A stretch of 64,000 nt of DNA from Baekduia alba (GCF_028416635.1 NZ_CP114013.1:5580001-5644000), one strand, 5' to 3'. Shown: positions 31,542 through 40,570, counted from the first letter of the stretch. Translations and numbers: made by a program. Notes: generated by a model not told the origin, from the letters alone.

Positions 31542-32708
31542 CGCCATCGGCAGGCTGATCCCGCTCGTCCGCTTCTCGGCGGGCGGGATCACGTCCAGCG
31601 GCGAGGTCGGCGCGGGCGCGCCGGCCAGGATCGGCAGCTCGACCGGCATCAGCGCGATCAGGCCGCGCGCGGCCTGGCGGATCGCCTGCGCGGCGGCGTC
31701 GTCCGGATCGGTGCCGACCAGCGGCGCGCCGGCGTCGGCCTGCTCGCGCAACGGCATCGTCAGCGGGACCTTGCCGAGCAGCGGGACGTCGAGCTCGTCG
31801 GCCAGCTCCTGGCCGCCGCCCTCGCCGAAGAGCTGGAAGCGCTGGCCGTCCGGGGTCGTGAAGCCGGACATGTTCTCGATGACGCCCGCGATGTCGAGCG
31901 ACACCTTGTGGGCCATCTCGGCGGCGCGGCGCGCGACCTTCTGCGCCGTCGGCTGCGGCGTCGTGACGAGCAGGAACTTCGCGTCGGGCAGCAGCTGCGC
32001 GAGCGTCATCGAGACGTCGCCGGTGCCCGGGGGCAGGTCGACGAGCAGGAAGTCGAGCTCGCCCCAGTCGACGTCCTCGAGGAACTGCGTCAGCGCCTTG
32101 TGCAGCATCGGGCCGCGCCAGACGACCGCGCTGTCCTCCTGGACGAAGAAGCCGATCGACATGATCTTCACGCCGTGGGCCTCGAGCGGCAGGATCTTGC
32201 GCTCCGGCGACACCGGCGGGCGGTCGCCGCCGAGGCCGAACATGCGCGGGATCGAGTAGCCCCAGACGTCGGCGTCGAGGATGCCGACCTTCTTGCCGTC
32301 GGCGGCGAGCGCCGCGGCGAGGTTGGAGGTCAGCGTCGACTTGCCGACACCGCCCTTCCCGGAGCCGATGCAGACGACGTTCTGGACCTGCGCGAGCGCG
32401 CCGGTCGGCAGCGAGCCGCCGCGGCCGAGCTTCTTCTGGAGGTTGGACTTCTCGCTGTCGGACAGGACGTCGAAGGCCACCGACACCTTCGGGACGCCCA
32501 GCTCCTGGACGGCCTTGGCGACCGAGGTCTGGAAGTGGTTGCGGATCGGGCAGCCGGCGGTGGTCAGCGAGACGGTGATGGCGACGCTGCCATCGTCCGC
32601 GATCGCGATGTCGCGAACCATGCCGAGCTCGACGATGTTCTCACGCAGCTCCGGGTCGATGACGACCGTGAGCGCCTGCAGGATCTCGTCGCGGGAAGGG
32701 GAGGCCAT
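31536..32708 (-). CDS. apbC: Iron-sulfur cluster carrier protein, Mrp/ApbC family P-loop ATPase
   Basis: A 390-residue Fe-S cluster carrier. The N-terminal MIP18/DUF59 domain reads ALTVVIDPELRENIVELGMV. The deviant Walker A is CIGSGKGGVGKSTLTSNLAA (residues 110-129), and FLLVDLPPGTGDVSMTLAQL holds the Walker B region. The ATPase domain ends EMAHKVSLDIAGVIENMSGF. Most homologues have a CxxC for the cluster after ENMS; here no such pair is visible (ENMSGFTTPDGQRFQLFG), as in some actinobacterial members. The ATG at 32708 was preferred over 32717. Confidence 0.93.
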   Translation of the reverse strand: MASPSRDEILQALTVVIDPELRENIVELGMVRDIAIADDGSVAITVSLTTAGCPIRNHFQTSVAKAVQELGVPKVSVAFDVLSDSEKSNLQKKLGRGGSLPTGALAQVQNVVCIGSGKGGVGKSTLTSNLAAALAADGKKVGILDADVWGYSIPRMFGLGGDRPPVSPERKILPLEAHGVKIMSIGFFVQEDSAVVWRGPMLHKALTQFLEDVDWGELDFLLVDLPPGTGDVSMTLAQLLPDAKFLLVTTPQPTAQKVARRAAEMAHKVSLDIAGVIENMSGFTTPDGQRFQLFGEGGGQELADELDVPLLGKVPLTMPLREQADAGAPLVGTDPDDAAAQAIRQAARGLIALMPVELPILAGAPAPTSPLDVIPPAEKRTSGISLPMAG

Positions 32709-32746
32709 GCGCACCATTGTCGCAAACGGCGGTCGCCCCTTAAGTG

Positions 32747-32780
32747 ACGACGGGCCGTCTCATGCGAGACGGCCCGTCGT
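32747..32780 (-). terminator. Terminator after the histone-like gene
   Basis: Perfect 15-base stem ACGACGGGCCGTCTC / GAGACGGCCCGTCGT with loop ATGC, between the stop at 32828 and the apbC start, on the reading direction of both genes. It should insulate apbC from upstream transcription. Confidence 0.85.
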
Positions 32781-32827
32781 GGGGGAGGAGTCGTGCTGGT
32801 GCTGCGGTTCGGAGAGCCCTGGTCGCG

Positions 32828-33418
32828 CTAGGCGACGGAGGCGATGCGCTCCTGGACGGTGGTCGCGGCCTTCTGGCCGGCGGTGAGGCCCGTCTGGAGC
32901 AGGTTGGAGGCGCGGGCGGTGACGAAGTCGGCCTGCGTCGTGATCGGCTTGACTTGCTTGGTGACGTCGGCGCGGAGGCCCTTGACGTCCTTGGTCACGC
33001 GGGTGCGGGTCTTCTTGGCCTCGCGCTCGAAGCGCTTGACCTCGGTCGAGCCGCGGCGCTCGAAGCGCTTGATCTCGGCCTCGAGGCGCTTGCGGCGGAG
33101 CTGGAGCTCCTTCTCGACCTTGTCGCGCGAGGAGAGCGTGCCGCGGACGGAGTCGACGGCCTCGGTGATCACGTCGCGGGCGACGAGGGCGGCGCCGACC
33201 TGGACGAGCGCGGCGCGCTCGGCGTACTCCTGCACGCGGTCGACCGGCGTCTTGGCCAGCTCGCGGCGCGTCTCGGCGGCCTTCTTGGCGGCGGTGGTGC
33301 GCTTGCGCGCCTCGGCGGCCTGGTTGGCCGAACGAGTCTGCGCGGCCTTCTTGGCGGCCGTCGAGCGCTTGGTGGCGTTGGTCTTGCGGGTGGTGGCGGC
33401 GGTGTTGGTCGTAGCCAT
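32828..33418 (-). CDS. Histone H1/HbhA-like basic coiled-coil protein
   Basis: A 196-residue highly basic protein. Residues 1-60 are Ala/Lys/Thr repeats (RSTAAKKAAQTRSANQAAEA, RTTAAKKAAETRR) like bacterial H1 and Hup tails that bind DNA. The centre (RDVITEAVDSVRGTLSSRDK) and long helices (KELQLRRKRLEAEIKRFERR) resemble phasins or mycobacterial HbhA. DNA, heparin or storage-granule binding are all possible. The ATG has a strong GAGGAGA ribosome site. The upstream AT-rich segment (33443-33500) contains GTTCGC-N13-GCGAAC. No adjacent PHB genes support a phasin role. Confidence 0.75.
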   Translation of the reverse strand: MATTNTAATTRKTNATKRSTAAKKAAQTRSANQAAEARKRTTAAKKAAETRRELAKTPVDRVQEYAERAALVQVGAALVARDVITEAVDSVRGTLSSRDKVEKELQLRRKRLEAEIKRFERRGSTEVKRFEREAKKTRTRVTKDVKGLRADVTKQVKPITTQADFVTARASNLLQTGLTAGQKAATTVQERIASVA

Positions 33419-33521
33419 GTGGTTTCTCCTCGGGCTAAGCAAGTTAGATCTAAGTCGTTGTTCGCCCTCAGCTTACCAGCGAACACATGTTTGTAAACCC
33501 GTCCGGCCGCACGGTTACAGT

Positions 33522-33537
33522 CCGAACACGGGTTCGG
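33522..33537 (-). terminator. Hairpin downstream of the DUF2342 gene
   Basis: CCGAAC-ACGG-GTTCGG, a six-base stem 58 bases past the DUF2342 stop. A perfect 12-base palindrome TTCGGGCCCGAA lies between it and the gene (33546-33557). Together they may end the minus-strand operon. Confidence 0.45.
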
Positions 33538-33594
33538 CAGTGATTCGGGCCCGAAAGGGCGCGCGCCAGGGCGTCGCGCGAGGGCGCCCGCGCG

Positions 33595-34653
33595 TTACGC
33601 CGCGGCCGACTCGGTGCGCGCCAGCCAGGCTGCGGGCGCCGCCAGCTCGGCGGCGGTCGGCGCCAGGTCCGCGGCGGCCCAGGCGTCGCGGAGGCCGGCC
33701 TCGCCGCGCGCGGCGACGACCGTGTCGCAGAAGACGCGCCCCTGCGCGTACTGCTTGAGCTTGAGGTCGAAGCCGAGCAGGCGGTCGAGGATCCGCAGCA
33801 GCGGCGCGCGGTCCTCGCGGCGGCGGTCCATCGCGTCGCGCAGCGCCTCGACGTCGTCGAGCACCTCGCCGCCGGCGCGGTCCATCGCCCACTCCGCGTG
33901 CCCCTCGACGAGACCCATCGTCCCCTGAACCCGGTCCAGCAGCGCCTTGCGCTCCGCGCCCATCACCGCGCCGACCAGCCCGCCCTCACGCACGGACTCG
34001 GCCAGCGCCTTGAGGTCGTCGACGCCGACCCGCAGCAGCGCGCGCGGATCGAGCTGCACGTCCATGGCCTTGACCAGCTCCTGCAGCGCGTCGCCGAGGC
34101 GCGGCCGCAGCCAGTCCACCGCGCCGAACTGCACCGCGTGGGTGACCTCGTGCAACGTGACCCACGTGACGACCTGGTCGCGGTCGGCGCCCAGCTCGCG
34201 CGCCGCGCGATCGAGGTTCGGCCCGACGAGCAGCAGCCGCGGCGCGACGTCCGGGTTGGTGAGGTCGAGCTCGTACTGGCCGAGGACGCGCCGGGCGAAC
34301 AGCCCGAGCAGCCCGCCGATCTCCGCCGCGACCACCGCGCCGCCGGCGTTCTGCAGCGCGCCCAGCGCCCCGGACGCCGGCGCGGACGACCCGCCGCCCG
34401 CCACGTTCTCCAGCGCCGGCCCGATCGTCGAGCGCATGGTCTTGAGGTTCGCGTCGATCCACGCGCCGCGGTCGACCCACTCGGCCGGCGGCAGCGGCAC
34501 GGTCGGCTCCAACCCCGTCGCCGCGACGATCTGGTCGCGTGCCGCGGCCGCGGTGCCGTCGAGGCTCGAAGGCGCGACCGACGCGGCCGCGCCGTCTCCC
34601 TCGCCCGCCGCGCTGCGCGCGATCCGCGCTGCCAGTTCCCAATCAACGTGCAT
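33595..34653 (-). CDS. Zinc-dependent metalloprotease, DUF2342 family
   Basis: A 352-residue protein of the actinobacterial DUF2342/'coenzyme F420 biosynthesis-associated' family. The zincin motif is WVTLHEVTHAVQF (HExxH, about residue 174), with a downstream GLVEGHAEWAMDRAG where the third ligand Glu/His lies. LPPAEWVDRGAWIDANLKTM and LLGLFARRVLGQYELDL are other family blocks. Peptide substrate unknown. It starts five bases after the stop of the phosphatase gene, so they form an operon. Confidence 0.9.
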   Translation of the reverse strand: MHVDWELAARIARSAAGEGDGAAASVAPSSLDGTAAAARDQIVAATGLEPTVPLPPAEWVDRGAWIDANLKTMRSTIGPALENVAGGGSSAPASGALGALQNAGGAVVAAEIGGLLGLFARRVLGQYELDLTNPDVAPRLLLVGPNLDRAARELGADRDQVVTWVTLHEVTHAVQFGAVDWLRPRLGDALQELVKAMDVQLDPRALLRVGVDDLKALAESVREGGLVGAVMGAERKALLDRVQGTMGLVEGHAEWAMDRAGGEVLDDVEALRDAMDRRREDRAPLLRILDRLLGFDLKLKQYAQGRVFCDTVVAARGEAGLRDAWAAADLAPTAAELAAPAAWLARTESAAA

Positions 34654-34658
34654 CGGCG

Positions 34659-35510
34659 CTAGGAGACCGCGGGAAGGTGGAGGAGCTGCTCGAGCGACGC
34701 CTGCGTGCGCGCGGCGACGACCGCGTGGTGGGGCTCGAGGTCCAGCGGCGCGCTCAGCGGCCCGTCGGGCGCGCCGACGAACGCGACCTGCCCGCCGGAC
34801 TCGCGCACGATCAGCTGCGCGGCGGCGGCATCGACCGCCCGCGTGCGCGCCAGCGAGGCCATCGCGTCCACGCGTGTCGCGGCGACCTGGCACATCGACA
34901 CCGCGATCGAGCCCATCGCGCGGATCCGCCGCGTGGCGGCGACGAGGTCGTCCGACGCCAGCGCCAGCCAGCGCGGGTCCGCGGACTCGACCGCGAGCAG
35001 CTCCAGGCGGCCGTCCGGCGTCCGGCGCTCGGGCGGCGGCGCGTCGAGCGCCACGTCGTTCAGGAACGCGCCCGCGCCGGCCTCGGCGCGCCACTCCTCG
35101 CCGGGGCCGAGGTCGTAGACGTAGCCGAACACGACGTCGGCCATCGTCGTCCCGGTAGCGACCGCGACCGACAGCGCGTGGTGCGGCAGCCCGCGCTTGG
35201 CGTTCAGCGAGCCGTCGATCGGATCGACGACGACCAGGACCTCGTCGGACCCGAAGTCGACCGTCCCGCGCTCCTCCGAGACGACCGTGAACCGGGCGCC
35301 GCCGTCGTGCAGCTGCTGCAGCTGCGCGAAGACGCGATCCTCGGCCTCGGCGTCGATCACGAGCGTCTTGTCGCCGCCCTTGCCGCGCACGCCGGTCTCG
35401 ATCACCCGCTCGATGCTGGTCGGATGGTCGCGCAACACGGACCGCAGTCCCTCGGCCGCCGCGCGACACGCTCCCAACCAGTCGTGTTCGAGAGCGGGGT
35501 GCGACGTCAT
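34659..35510 (-). CDS. Inositol monophosphatase family protein
   Basis: A 283-residue Mg-dependent phosphatase of the IMPase/FBPase fold. Metal-binding motifs: VVSEERG (Glu of motif 1) and VVVDPIDGSLN (DPIDG of motif 2, residues about 94-104), with RAVDAAAAQLIVRESGG as the distal WD-like motif in altered form. Possible substrates include inositol phosphates, fructose-1,6-bisphosphate or 3'-phosphoadenosine phosphate. I chose the ATG at 35510, nine bases after TAGGAT (35525-35520). The ATG at 35519 abuts that box. It is divergent from the helicase gene, with overlapping promoters. Confidence 0.88.
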   Translation of the reverse strand: MTSHPALEHDWLGACRAAAEGLRSVLRDHPTSIERVIETGVRGKGGDKTLVIDAEAEDRVFAQLQQLHDGGARFTVVSEERGTVDFGSDEVLVVVDPIDGSLNAKRGLPHHALSVAVATGTTMADVVFGYVYDLGPGEEWRAEAGAGAFLNDVALDAPPPERRTPDGRLELLAVESADPRWLALASDDLVAATRRIRAMGSIAVSMCQVAATRVDAMASLARTRAVDAAAAQLIVRESGGQVAFVGAPDGPLSAPLDLEPHHAVVAARTQASLEQLLHLPAVS

Positions 35511-35530
35511 CAGGGCCATATCCTAGGGTC

Positions 35531-38500
35531 GTGCCCGCTTCTCCCGGCGCCATCACCCCTGAGACCGCCGAGGCGGCCCAGGCGCGCGCCGTCTCCCACC
35601 GCGGCGGGCCGCTGCTCGTCCTGGGCGGCGCGGGGAGCGGCCGGACGCAGACGCTCGTCGACCGGTTCGCCTGGCTGGTGACCTCCGGCGGCGTCGCGCC
35701 CGAGGAGATCCTGGTGCTCACGCGCGGCGCCGCGGCGGCCGAGTCGCTGCGCGCGCGCGTCGAGGACGCGCTCGGCGATCGCGCGTTCGAGGACCTGCCG
35801 GTGCTGCCCATCCACGGGATGTGCGCGCGGCTGCTGCGCGACGAGGCGCTGGAGGCCGGGATCGACCCGTTCGCGGTGACCGCGACGCCGGCCGACCGGC
35901 TGGCGCTGCTGCTCGACCGCGTCGACGAGCTCACGCTGCGCCGCCACGACCTGCGCGGCCGCCCCGCCGCGGTGCTGTCCGCGGTGCTCGGGCGGATCGA
36001 CCGGCTCAAGGAGTCCGGGATCTCGCCGGCGCGGTTCGCCGAGTGGGCGGCGAGCCTGCCGGACGACGGCGCCGGCGAGCGCGCCGAGCGCGAGCGCGAG
36101 TTCGCGTCGCTGTACGAGACCCACGACCGGCTCATGCTCGAGCACGGGCTCCTGGACTTCGGCGAGCTCGTCCTGCGCGCGCACTCGCTGCTGGAGCAGC
36201 GGCCGCACGTCCGGGCGCGGGTCGCGGGGCGCTGGCGCCACGTGCTGGTCGACGACGTCGAGGACACGACGCCCGCCCAGCTGCGGTTGATCATGCTCTT
36301 GGCCGCCGAGCACGGCGAGCTGGTCGCGACCGCCGACGACGACCAGGCGGTCGACGAGCCGCGCGGCGTCGCGGCCCGCCTGCGCGGCGTGGTCGGCGCG
36401 CGGATCGGCGGGCGGCCGGTCGACGTCGTCGTCCTCGGTCGATCGCAGCGGTGCCCGGACCGGGTGGTCGTGGCGGCCGAGGCGGTCGTCGCGCCGATCG
36501 CCGACCGGCTGGAGGAGCGCTGGTCGGGGACCGACGTCGTCGGACGCGGCTTCGAGGGCGACGTCCGGCTGTGGCGCTGCGAGAGCGATCGCGCGCAGGC
36601 CCAGGGCGTCGCCACGGCGGTCGAGCGGTTGGTGCGCGAGGGCGTCTCGCCCGGGCGGATCGGCGTGCTGGTGCGGTCGGTGCGGTCCGAGGGCCAGGAG
36701 CTGGCGGTCGCGTTGGAGGAGCGGGCGCTGCCGTTCCGGCTGGCCGGCGCCGCGGCGTTCTTCGGGCAGGCCGAGGTCCGCGACGTCCTGGCGTGGCTGC
36801 GGCTGCTGGTGAACCCGAGCGACGCGGGCGCGGTCGTGCGCGCGCTGGCGCGGCCGCCGATCGAGCTGCACGCGGTCGACCTCGCCCGCTGCATCCAGAT
36901 CGCCAAGCGCCGCAAGTTGGACATGGTGACCGGTCTGGTCGCGGCGACCGAGTCGCCGCAGCTGCCGCCGGAGGCGCGCGAGCGCGTCCTGGCCTTCCTG
37001 AAGCTGCACCGGCAGGCGGCCGCCGCGCTGGACACGACGCGCCCGGACCTGTTCGTCCACCGGCTGATCGAGCGGCTGGGGCTCCGGCGCCAGCAGGTGT
37101 TCGCGGCGCAGGCCGACGTCGTGGAGCGCCTCGTCTCCCTCGCGCATGTTGGTGAGCTTGCCGCGTCGTACGTCCGCCGTGCGCCGCAGGCGACGCCGCG
37201 CGAGTTCGCGCGCTGGCTGGCGGCGGTGGCCGAGGCCGGCGGCCTGGGCGACGTCGAGGAGCAGGACGGCGCGCCGCCGCGCGACGACGCCGTGGCGGTC
37301 CTGCCGCTGCACGCGGTCAAGGGGCTCGAGTTCGACCACGTGTTCATCTGCGGCTTGCAGTCGTCGCGGATGCCGGGCGCGCGGCGCGTGCTGGTGGAGC
37401 CGCTGCCGCCGGGCCTGTCGGTGCCCGGCATCGCCGACAGCGAAGGGGGCGACTCGCGCGAGGCGCACGTCGACGAGATGCGGCGCGTGCTGCACGTGGC
37501 GATGACGCGGGCGCGCGAGGGCTTGGTCCTGGCCTACGCGGCGCAGAGCGAGCGCGGCGCGCCGCAGCATCCGTCGCCGTTCGCCGAGGAGGCGCGGGCC
37601 GCGCTGGGCGAGGAGTGGGAAGATGTAGAAGAACAGCTCTTCGGGCCCGACGAGGCGCTGCACGCGGCGATCGGGCAGCTGCGCGACGAGCTTCTGCGCG
37701 ACGTCCAGCAGATCGGCGCGCGGCTGGGCGAGCTGCGGTTGGACACCGACCTGGACGTCGCCCACGGCGTGTCCCGATACCTGGAGCTGCTGAAGCTGGC
37801 GGCGCTGCACGCCCGGCCCGAGGGGCAGGAGGTCGCCGACGCGCTGCCCGGCGTCAACGCGGCGATCCTGCACGCGGCGACCGCGCAGCAGCGCGAGATC
37901 CTCCAGACCTCGTCGCTGGACGACGTGCTGCTGGACGGCGAGCGCGACGCCAGCGTGCGCGCGAAGGCGAGCGCGGCGCGGCACGAGCCGTCGCTGGCGC
38001 CGTTCCTCCCGACGCGGGGCGACGGGCTGGCGCTGAGCGCCTCCGACATCGAGACCTACCGGACGTGCCCGTTGAAGTACAAGTTCGCGCGCGTGTTCCG
38101 GGTGCCGCAGGAGCCGACGATCAACCAGCGGTTCGGCATCGTCGTCCACCAGGTGCTGGAGCGCTACCACCAGTCGGGCGGGCAGTCGGTCGACGAGTTG
38201 CTGGGGCTGTTGGAGGCGAGCTGGCGGCGCAGCGGCTTCGGCCCCAGCGACGAGGAGAACCAGCTGCACGGCAAGGCGGAGAACGCGCTGAAGCGCTACC
38301 ACGAGCGCTTCCAGGCCGACGACGCCGAGCCGATGTGGTTCGAGAAGTCCTTCAACTTCAAGATCGGGGCGCATACGCTGCGCGGGCGCGTCGACCGCGT
38401 CGACCGGATGGCCGACGGGCGCTACGAGCTGATCGACTACAAGACGGGCCGGCCGAAGGCGCCGGCGCAGCTGCGCGACGACGTGCAGCTGGCGCTGTAC

Positions 38501-38734
38501 GCGGTCGCGGCCGACAGCGCCTGGCACCTCGAGTCGAGCGTCCAGTCCTACTTGTACGTCTTGGACGACCAGAAGGTCCCGCTGCCCGACGACGCCAACG
38601 ACGCCGAGTGGATCACCGAGACGGTGATGGAGGTCGCCGACGGCATCCTCGGACAGGGCTTCGAGCCGACGCCGTCCTACGCGGCCTGCTCGATCTGCGA
38701 CTACCGGATCGCCTGCCCGGCGGCCGAGCGCTAG
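35531..38734 (+). CDS. UvrD/AdnA-like protein with degenerate helicase motor and Fe-S nuclease domain
   Basis: A 1067-residue protein with the plan of AddAB/AdnAB subunits. The motor looks impaired: Walker A is LGGAGSGRTQT (about 31-41), with Arg38 in place of the catalytic Lys, and motif II is VLVDDVEDT (238-246) rather than DExD. Later motifs survive (AVKGLEFDHVFICG, VAMTRAREGL). The C-terminal PD-(D/E)XK nuclease appears intact: GRVDRVD, then ELIDYKTGR near 969. Four Cys (846, 1053, 1056, 1062; TCPLKYKF ... CSICDYRIAC) fit the AddB-type [4Fe-4S] latch. GTG start six bases after TATCCT. No partner subunit is adjacent. Confidence 0.9.
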   Translation: MPASPGAITPETAEAAQARAVSHRGGPLLVLGGAGSGRTQTLVDRFAWLVTSGGVAPEEILVLTRGAAAAESLRARVEDALGDRAFEDLPVLPIHGMCARLLRDEALEAGIDPFAVTATPADRLALLLDRVDELTLRRHDLRGRPAAVLSAVLGRIDRLKESGISPARFAEWAASLPDDGAGERAEREREFASLYETHDRLMLEHGLLDFGELVLRAHSLLEQRPHVRARVAGRWRHVLVDDVEDTTPAQLRLIMLLAAEHGELVATADDDQAVDEPRGVAARLRGVVGARIGGRPVDVVVLGRSQRCPDRVVVAAEAVVAPIADRLEERWSGTDVVGRGFEGDVRLWRCESDRAQAQGVATAVERLVREGVSPGRIGVLVRSVRSEGQELAVALEERALPFRLAGAAAFFGQAEVRDVLAWLRLLVNPSDAGAVVRALARPPIELHAVDLARCIQIAKRRKLDMVTGLVAATESPQLPPEARERVLAFLKLHRQAAAALDTTRPDLFVHRLIERLGLRRQQVFAAQADVVERLVSLAHVGELAASYVRRAPQATPREFARWLAAVAEAGGLGDVEEQDGAPPRDDAVAVLPLHAVKGLEFDHVFICGLQSSRMPGARRVLVEPLPPGLSVPGIADSEGGDSREAHVDEMRRVLHVAMTRAREGLVLAYAAQSERGAPQHPSPFAEEARAALGEEWEDVEEQLFGPDEALHAAIGQLRDELLRDVQQIGARLGELRLDTDLDVAHGVSRYLELLKLAALHARPEGQEVADALPGVNAAILHAATAQQREILQTSSLDDVLLDGERDASVRAKASAARHEPSLAPFLPTRGDGLALSASDIETYRTCPLKYKFARVFRVPQEPTINQRFGIVVHQVLERYHQSGGQSVDELLGLLEASWRRSGFGPSDEENQLHGKAENALKRYHERFQADDAEPMWFEKSFNFKIGAHTLRGRVDRVDRMADGRYELIDYKTGRPKAPAQLRDDVQLALYAVAADSAWHLESSVQSYLYVLDDQKVPLPDDANDAEWITETVMEVADGILGQGFEPTPSYAACSICDYRIACPAAER

Positions 38735-38738
38735 CCGC

Positions 38739-39881
38739 TCAGCCCAGGAAGCCGACGAGCAGCCCGAGCAGGACGAACGCGAAGAGCGCCAGGGCCGCGA
38801 CGGCGACCCAGCGGCTCAGGTTCGGGCCGTGGCGCTGCGCCGGGTCGTGGCCGTCGGGCGCGATCAGGTCGTGGAGCGTCGCCTCGCGCGGGGCCTTCGG
38901 CTCGGCCGACGGGCCGAAGGGCTGCGTCGCGTCGTCGTCGGCGTCGCGCTGCTCGGCGACGGTGAAGGGGCGGGTGGGGTCGGCGGCGGCGTGGAGGACG
39001 CGCGTCTCGGGTTCGGCGGGCGCGTCGCCGTCGCCGTCGTCTTCGCGTGCCGCGTCGAGTTGCTGCTCGAGCTCGGCGATCGCGACCTGCGAGCGCTCCC
39101 GCTCCTCGACGAGCTCGGCCCGCAGCACGTCGATGCCCTCCCGCGCGGCGTTCAGCTCCTGCTCGAGCGCGTCCGCGTCGATCACCGACGCCATCTCCGC
39201 CGTGAACGGCTCCGCCTCGGCGGCCTGCCGCGCCTCCTCGGCCTGCGTCGCGCGCGCCTCGGCCTCTGCAACACGGGTCTCGGCCTCCGCAACGCGGGTC
39301 TCGGCCTCTGTGGCGCGGGTCTCGGCGGCCTCGGCGCGAGCCGTCGCTTCGGCGAGGGCCCGCTCATTGTGGGTCGTGGCCGCCTCGAGCTGCTGCTCCA
39401 GCGCGGCGATGCGCTCGGTGGGGCCGGCGAGCGCCTCGTCGCGGGCGGCGCTCACGGCGGCGCCGAGCTCGGCACGGACGGACGCGGCGTCGGCCTCCGC
39501 CCGCTCGAGCTCGCGGCGCAGGCGGTTGGCCTCGCGGGCGACGGCGGTGAAGCGCTCGCCGTCGTCGGGCTCGTCGGGCGGCGGCAGCTCGAGCAGCGTG
39601 CCGCGGAGGCCGAGCGACAGGCGCGTGCCGGGCGCCAGCGCCTCGGCGGGCGCGGCATAGGCCGCCTCCCACCGCTGGCCGTCGGCGAGGGTCCGGATCG
39701 GCGTCAGCTCGATGCGGCGCTGGTCCTCGCCCGGCTCGACGACGAGGACCGGCGGCCGGCCGAACCGCGTCGCGGTCCGGAAGCGCCCTTCGAGCTCCAG
39801 CACGACGAGCGCACCCGAGATGGGCGTCGCCTCGAAGCGCAACAGCTCGAACGGGGCGCCGCTTCGCGCCTGCGGCGTCAC
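38739..39881 (-). CDS. Coiled-coil protein with C-terminal membrane anchor
   Basis: A 380-residue protein of unknown function. Residues 1-110 form a beta-rich domain (PFELLRFEATPISGALVVLE; GTRLSLGLRGTLLELPPP). A long coiled coil follows (about 125-290), including AETRATEAETRVAEAETRVA heptads. A Glu/Asp-rich linker then leads to a single C-terminal membrane helix (WVAVAALALFAFVLLGLLVG). Its GTG overlaps the stop of the preceding membrane protein gene (GTGA). The pair may form a membrane-tethered scaffold. It converges on the helicase-nuclease gene with a four-base gap. Confidence 0.75.
   Translation of the reverse strand: MTPQARSGAPFELLRFEATPISGALVVLELEGRFRTATRFGRPPVLVVEPGEDQRRIELTPIRTLADGQRWEAAYAAPAEALAPGTRLSLGLRGTLLELPPPDEPDDGERFTAVAREANRLRRELERAEADAASVRAELGAAVSAARDEALAGPTERIAALEQQLEAATTHNERALAEATARAEAAETRATEAETRVAEAETRVAEAEARATQAEEARQAAEAEPFTAEMASVIDADALEQELNAAREGIDVLRAELVEERERSQVAIAELEQQLDAAREDDGDGDAPAEPETRVLHAAADPTRPFTVAEQRDADDDATQPFGPSAEPKAPREATLHDLIAPDGHDPAQRHGPNLSRWVAVAALALFAFVLLGLLVGFLG
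39261..39323. repeat. Three tandem 21-base repeats in the coiled-coil gene
   Basis: Units at 39261-39281, 39282-39302 and 39303-39323, each encoding seven residues of the AETRVAE heptad type. Twenty-one bases equals one coiled-coil heptad, so slippage here would change rod length by whole heptads. Confidence 0.85.
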
Positions 39882-40570
39882 GGCCGCTCCGCGTCCTCCT
39901 CGTCGGGCAGCGCCGACATCGGCTGCGTCCGCTCGAGGTCGTGGGCGCGGGGCGCCTCCTCGCCCGCGGCCTCGCGCGCCGTGATCCGGCCGGAGCGCAG
40001 CGGCGGCTCGTCGCTCTCGTCGATGTCGTCGCCACGGTCGTCGCGACGGCCCAGGCCGGAGAAGAGGCTCGGCACGCGCGGCTCGGAGGCGACGGGGCCC
40101 TCGGCGTCGGCGTCGAGGTCCTCGGCGAGATCGTCGTCGCTCGCCCCGCGGCGGTGGTCGACGGCGGTCACACGGCGCCGGAGGTCGCGCTCGCGCACCT
40201 GGATCGTCACCGAGATGGCAGCCAGCGACAGCGCCGCGCCGGCCGCCATCAGGAACGCGCCGGCGAGCGCGAGCCAGGCGCCGGACGACGGGTCGCCGCC
40301 GCCCGCGGCCGGCGGCGCGTTGACCAGCTGGACGAAGACGATCAGCAGCGCGGCGCCGGGCACGCCCGCCGCGGCCCACGGCGCGGTCGTGTCCGGCCGC
40401 ACCGACGCGACCATCCCCGCGACCGCCAGCGCGGCGAGCACGAGGTCCAGCGCCTCGAAGACCTCCCAGCCCGTCGGGCCGGTGTCGTACCAGCGCAGGA
40501 AGAGGGAGACGAAGAGCAGGGCCGACCCGGCGAAGAGCACGGCGCGGCCAAGGTCGATGCGACGAGGCAT
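39878..40570 (-). CDS. Four-helix membrane protein with acidic cytoplasmic tail
   Basis: A 230-residue protein. Helices: LGRAVLFAGSALLFVSLFLR, ALDLVLAALAVAGMVASVRP, WAAAGVPGAALLIVFVQLV and WLALAGAFLMAAGAALSLAA. The remaining 95 residues are a charged tail (DLAEDLDADAEGPV, RRDDRGDDIDESDE). FLRWYDTGPTGWEVFE after helix 1 parallels WRPWYSVTFP in the protein at 15797-16438. Upstream of its ATG is GAGGGTGG. It is translationally coupled to the coiled-coil gene and follows the gamma-lyase gene after 40 bases on the opposite side of its operon. Function unknown. Confidence 0.75.
   Translation of the reverse strand: MPRRIDLGRAVLFAGSALLFVSLFLRWYDTGPTGWEVFEALDLVLAALAVAGMVASVRPDTTAPWAAAGVPGAALLIVFVQLVNAPPAAGGGDPSSGAWLALAGAFLMAAGAALSLAAISVTIQVRERDLRRRVTAVDHRRGASDDDLAEDLDADAEGPVASEPRVPSLFSGLGRRDDRGDDIDESDEPPLRSGRITAREAAGEEAPRAHDLERTQPMSALPDEEDAERP

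Noticed and set aside
35550-37431. Long minus-strand open frame opposite the helicase-nuclease gene
   Set aside because: Product is Arg/Ser/Thr-rich without domains and runs into the real DUF2342 frame only because no stop intervenes.
39261-39323. Tandem repeats considered as a CRISPR or VNTR array
   Set aside because: The units are directly adjacent without spacers and encode in-frame coiled-coil heptads.
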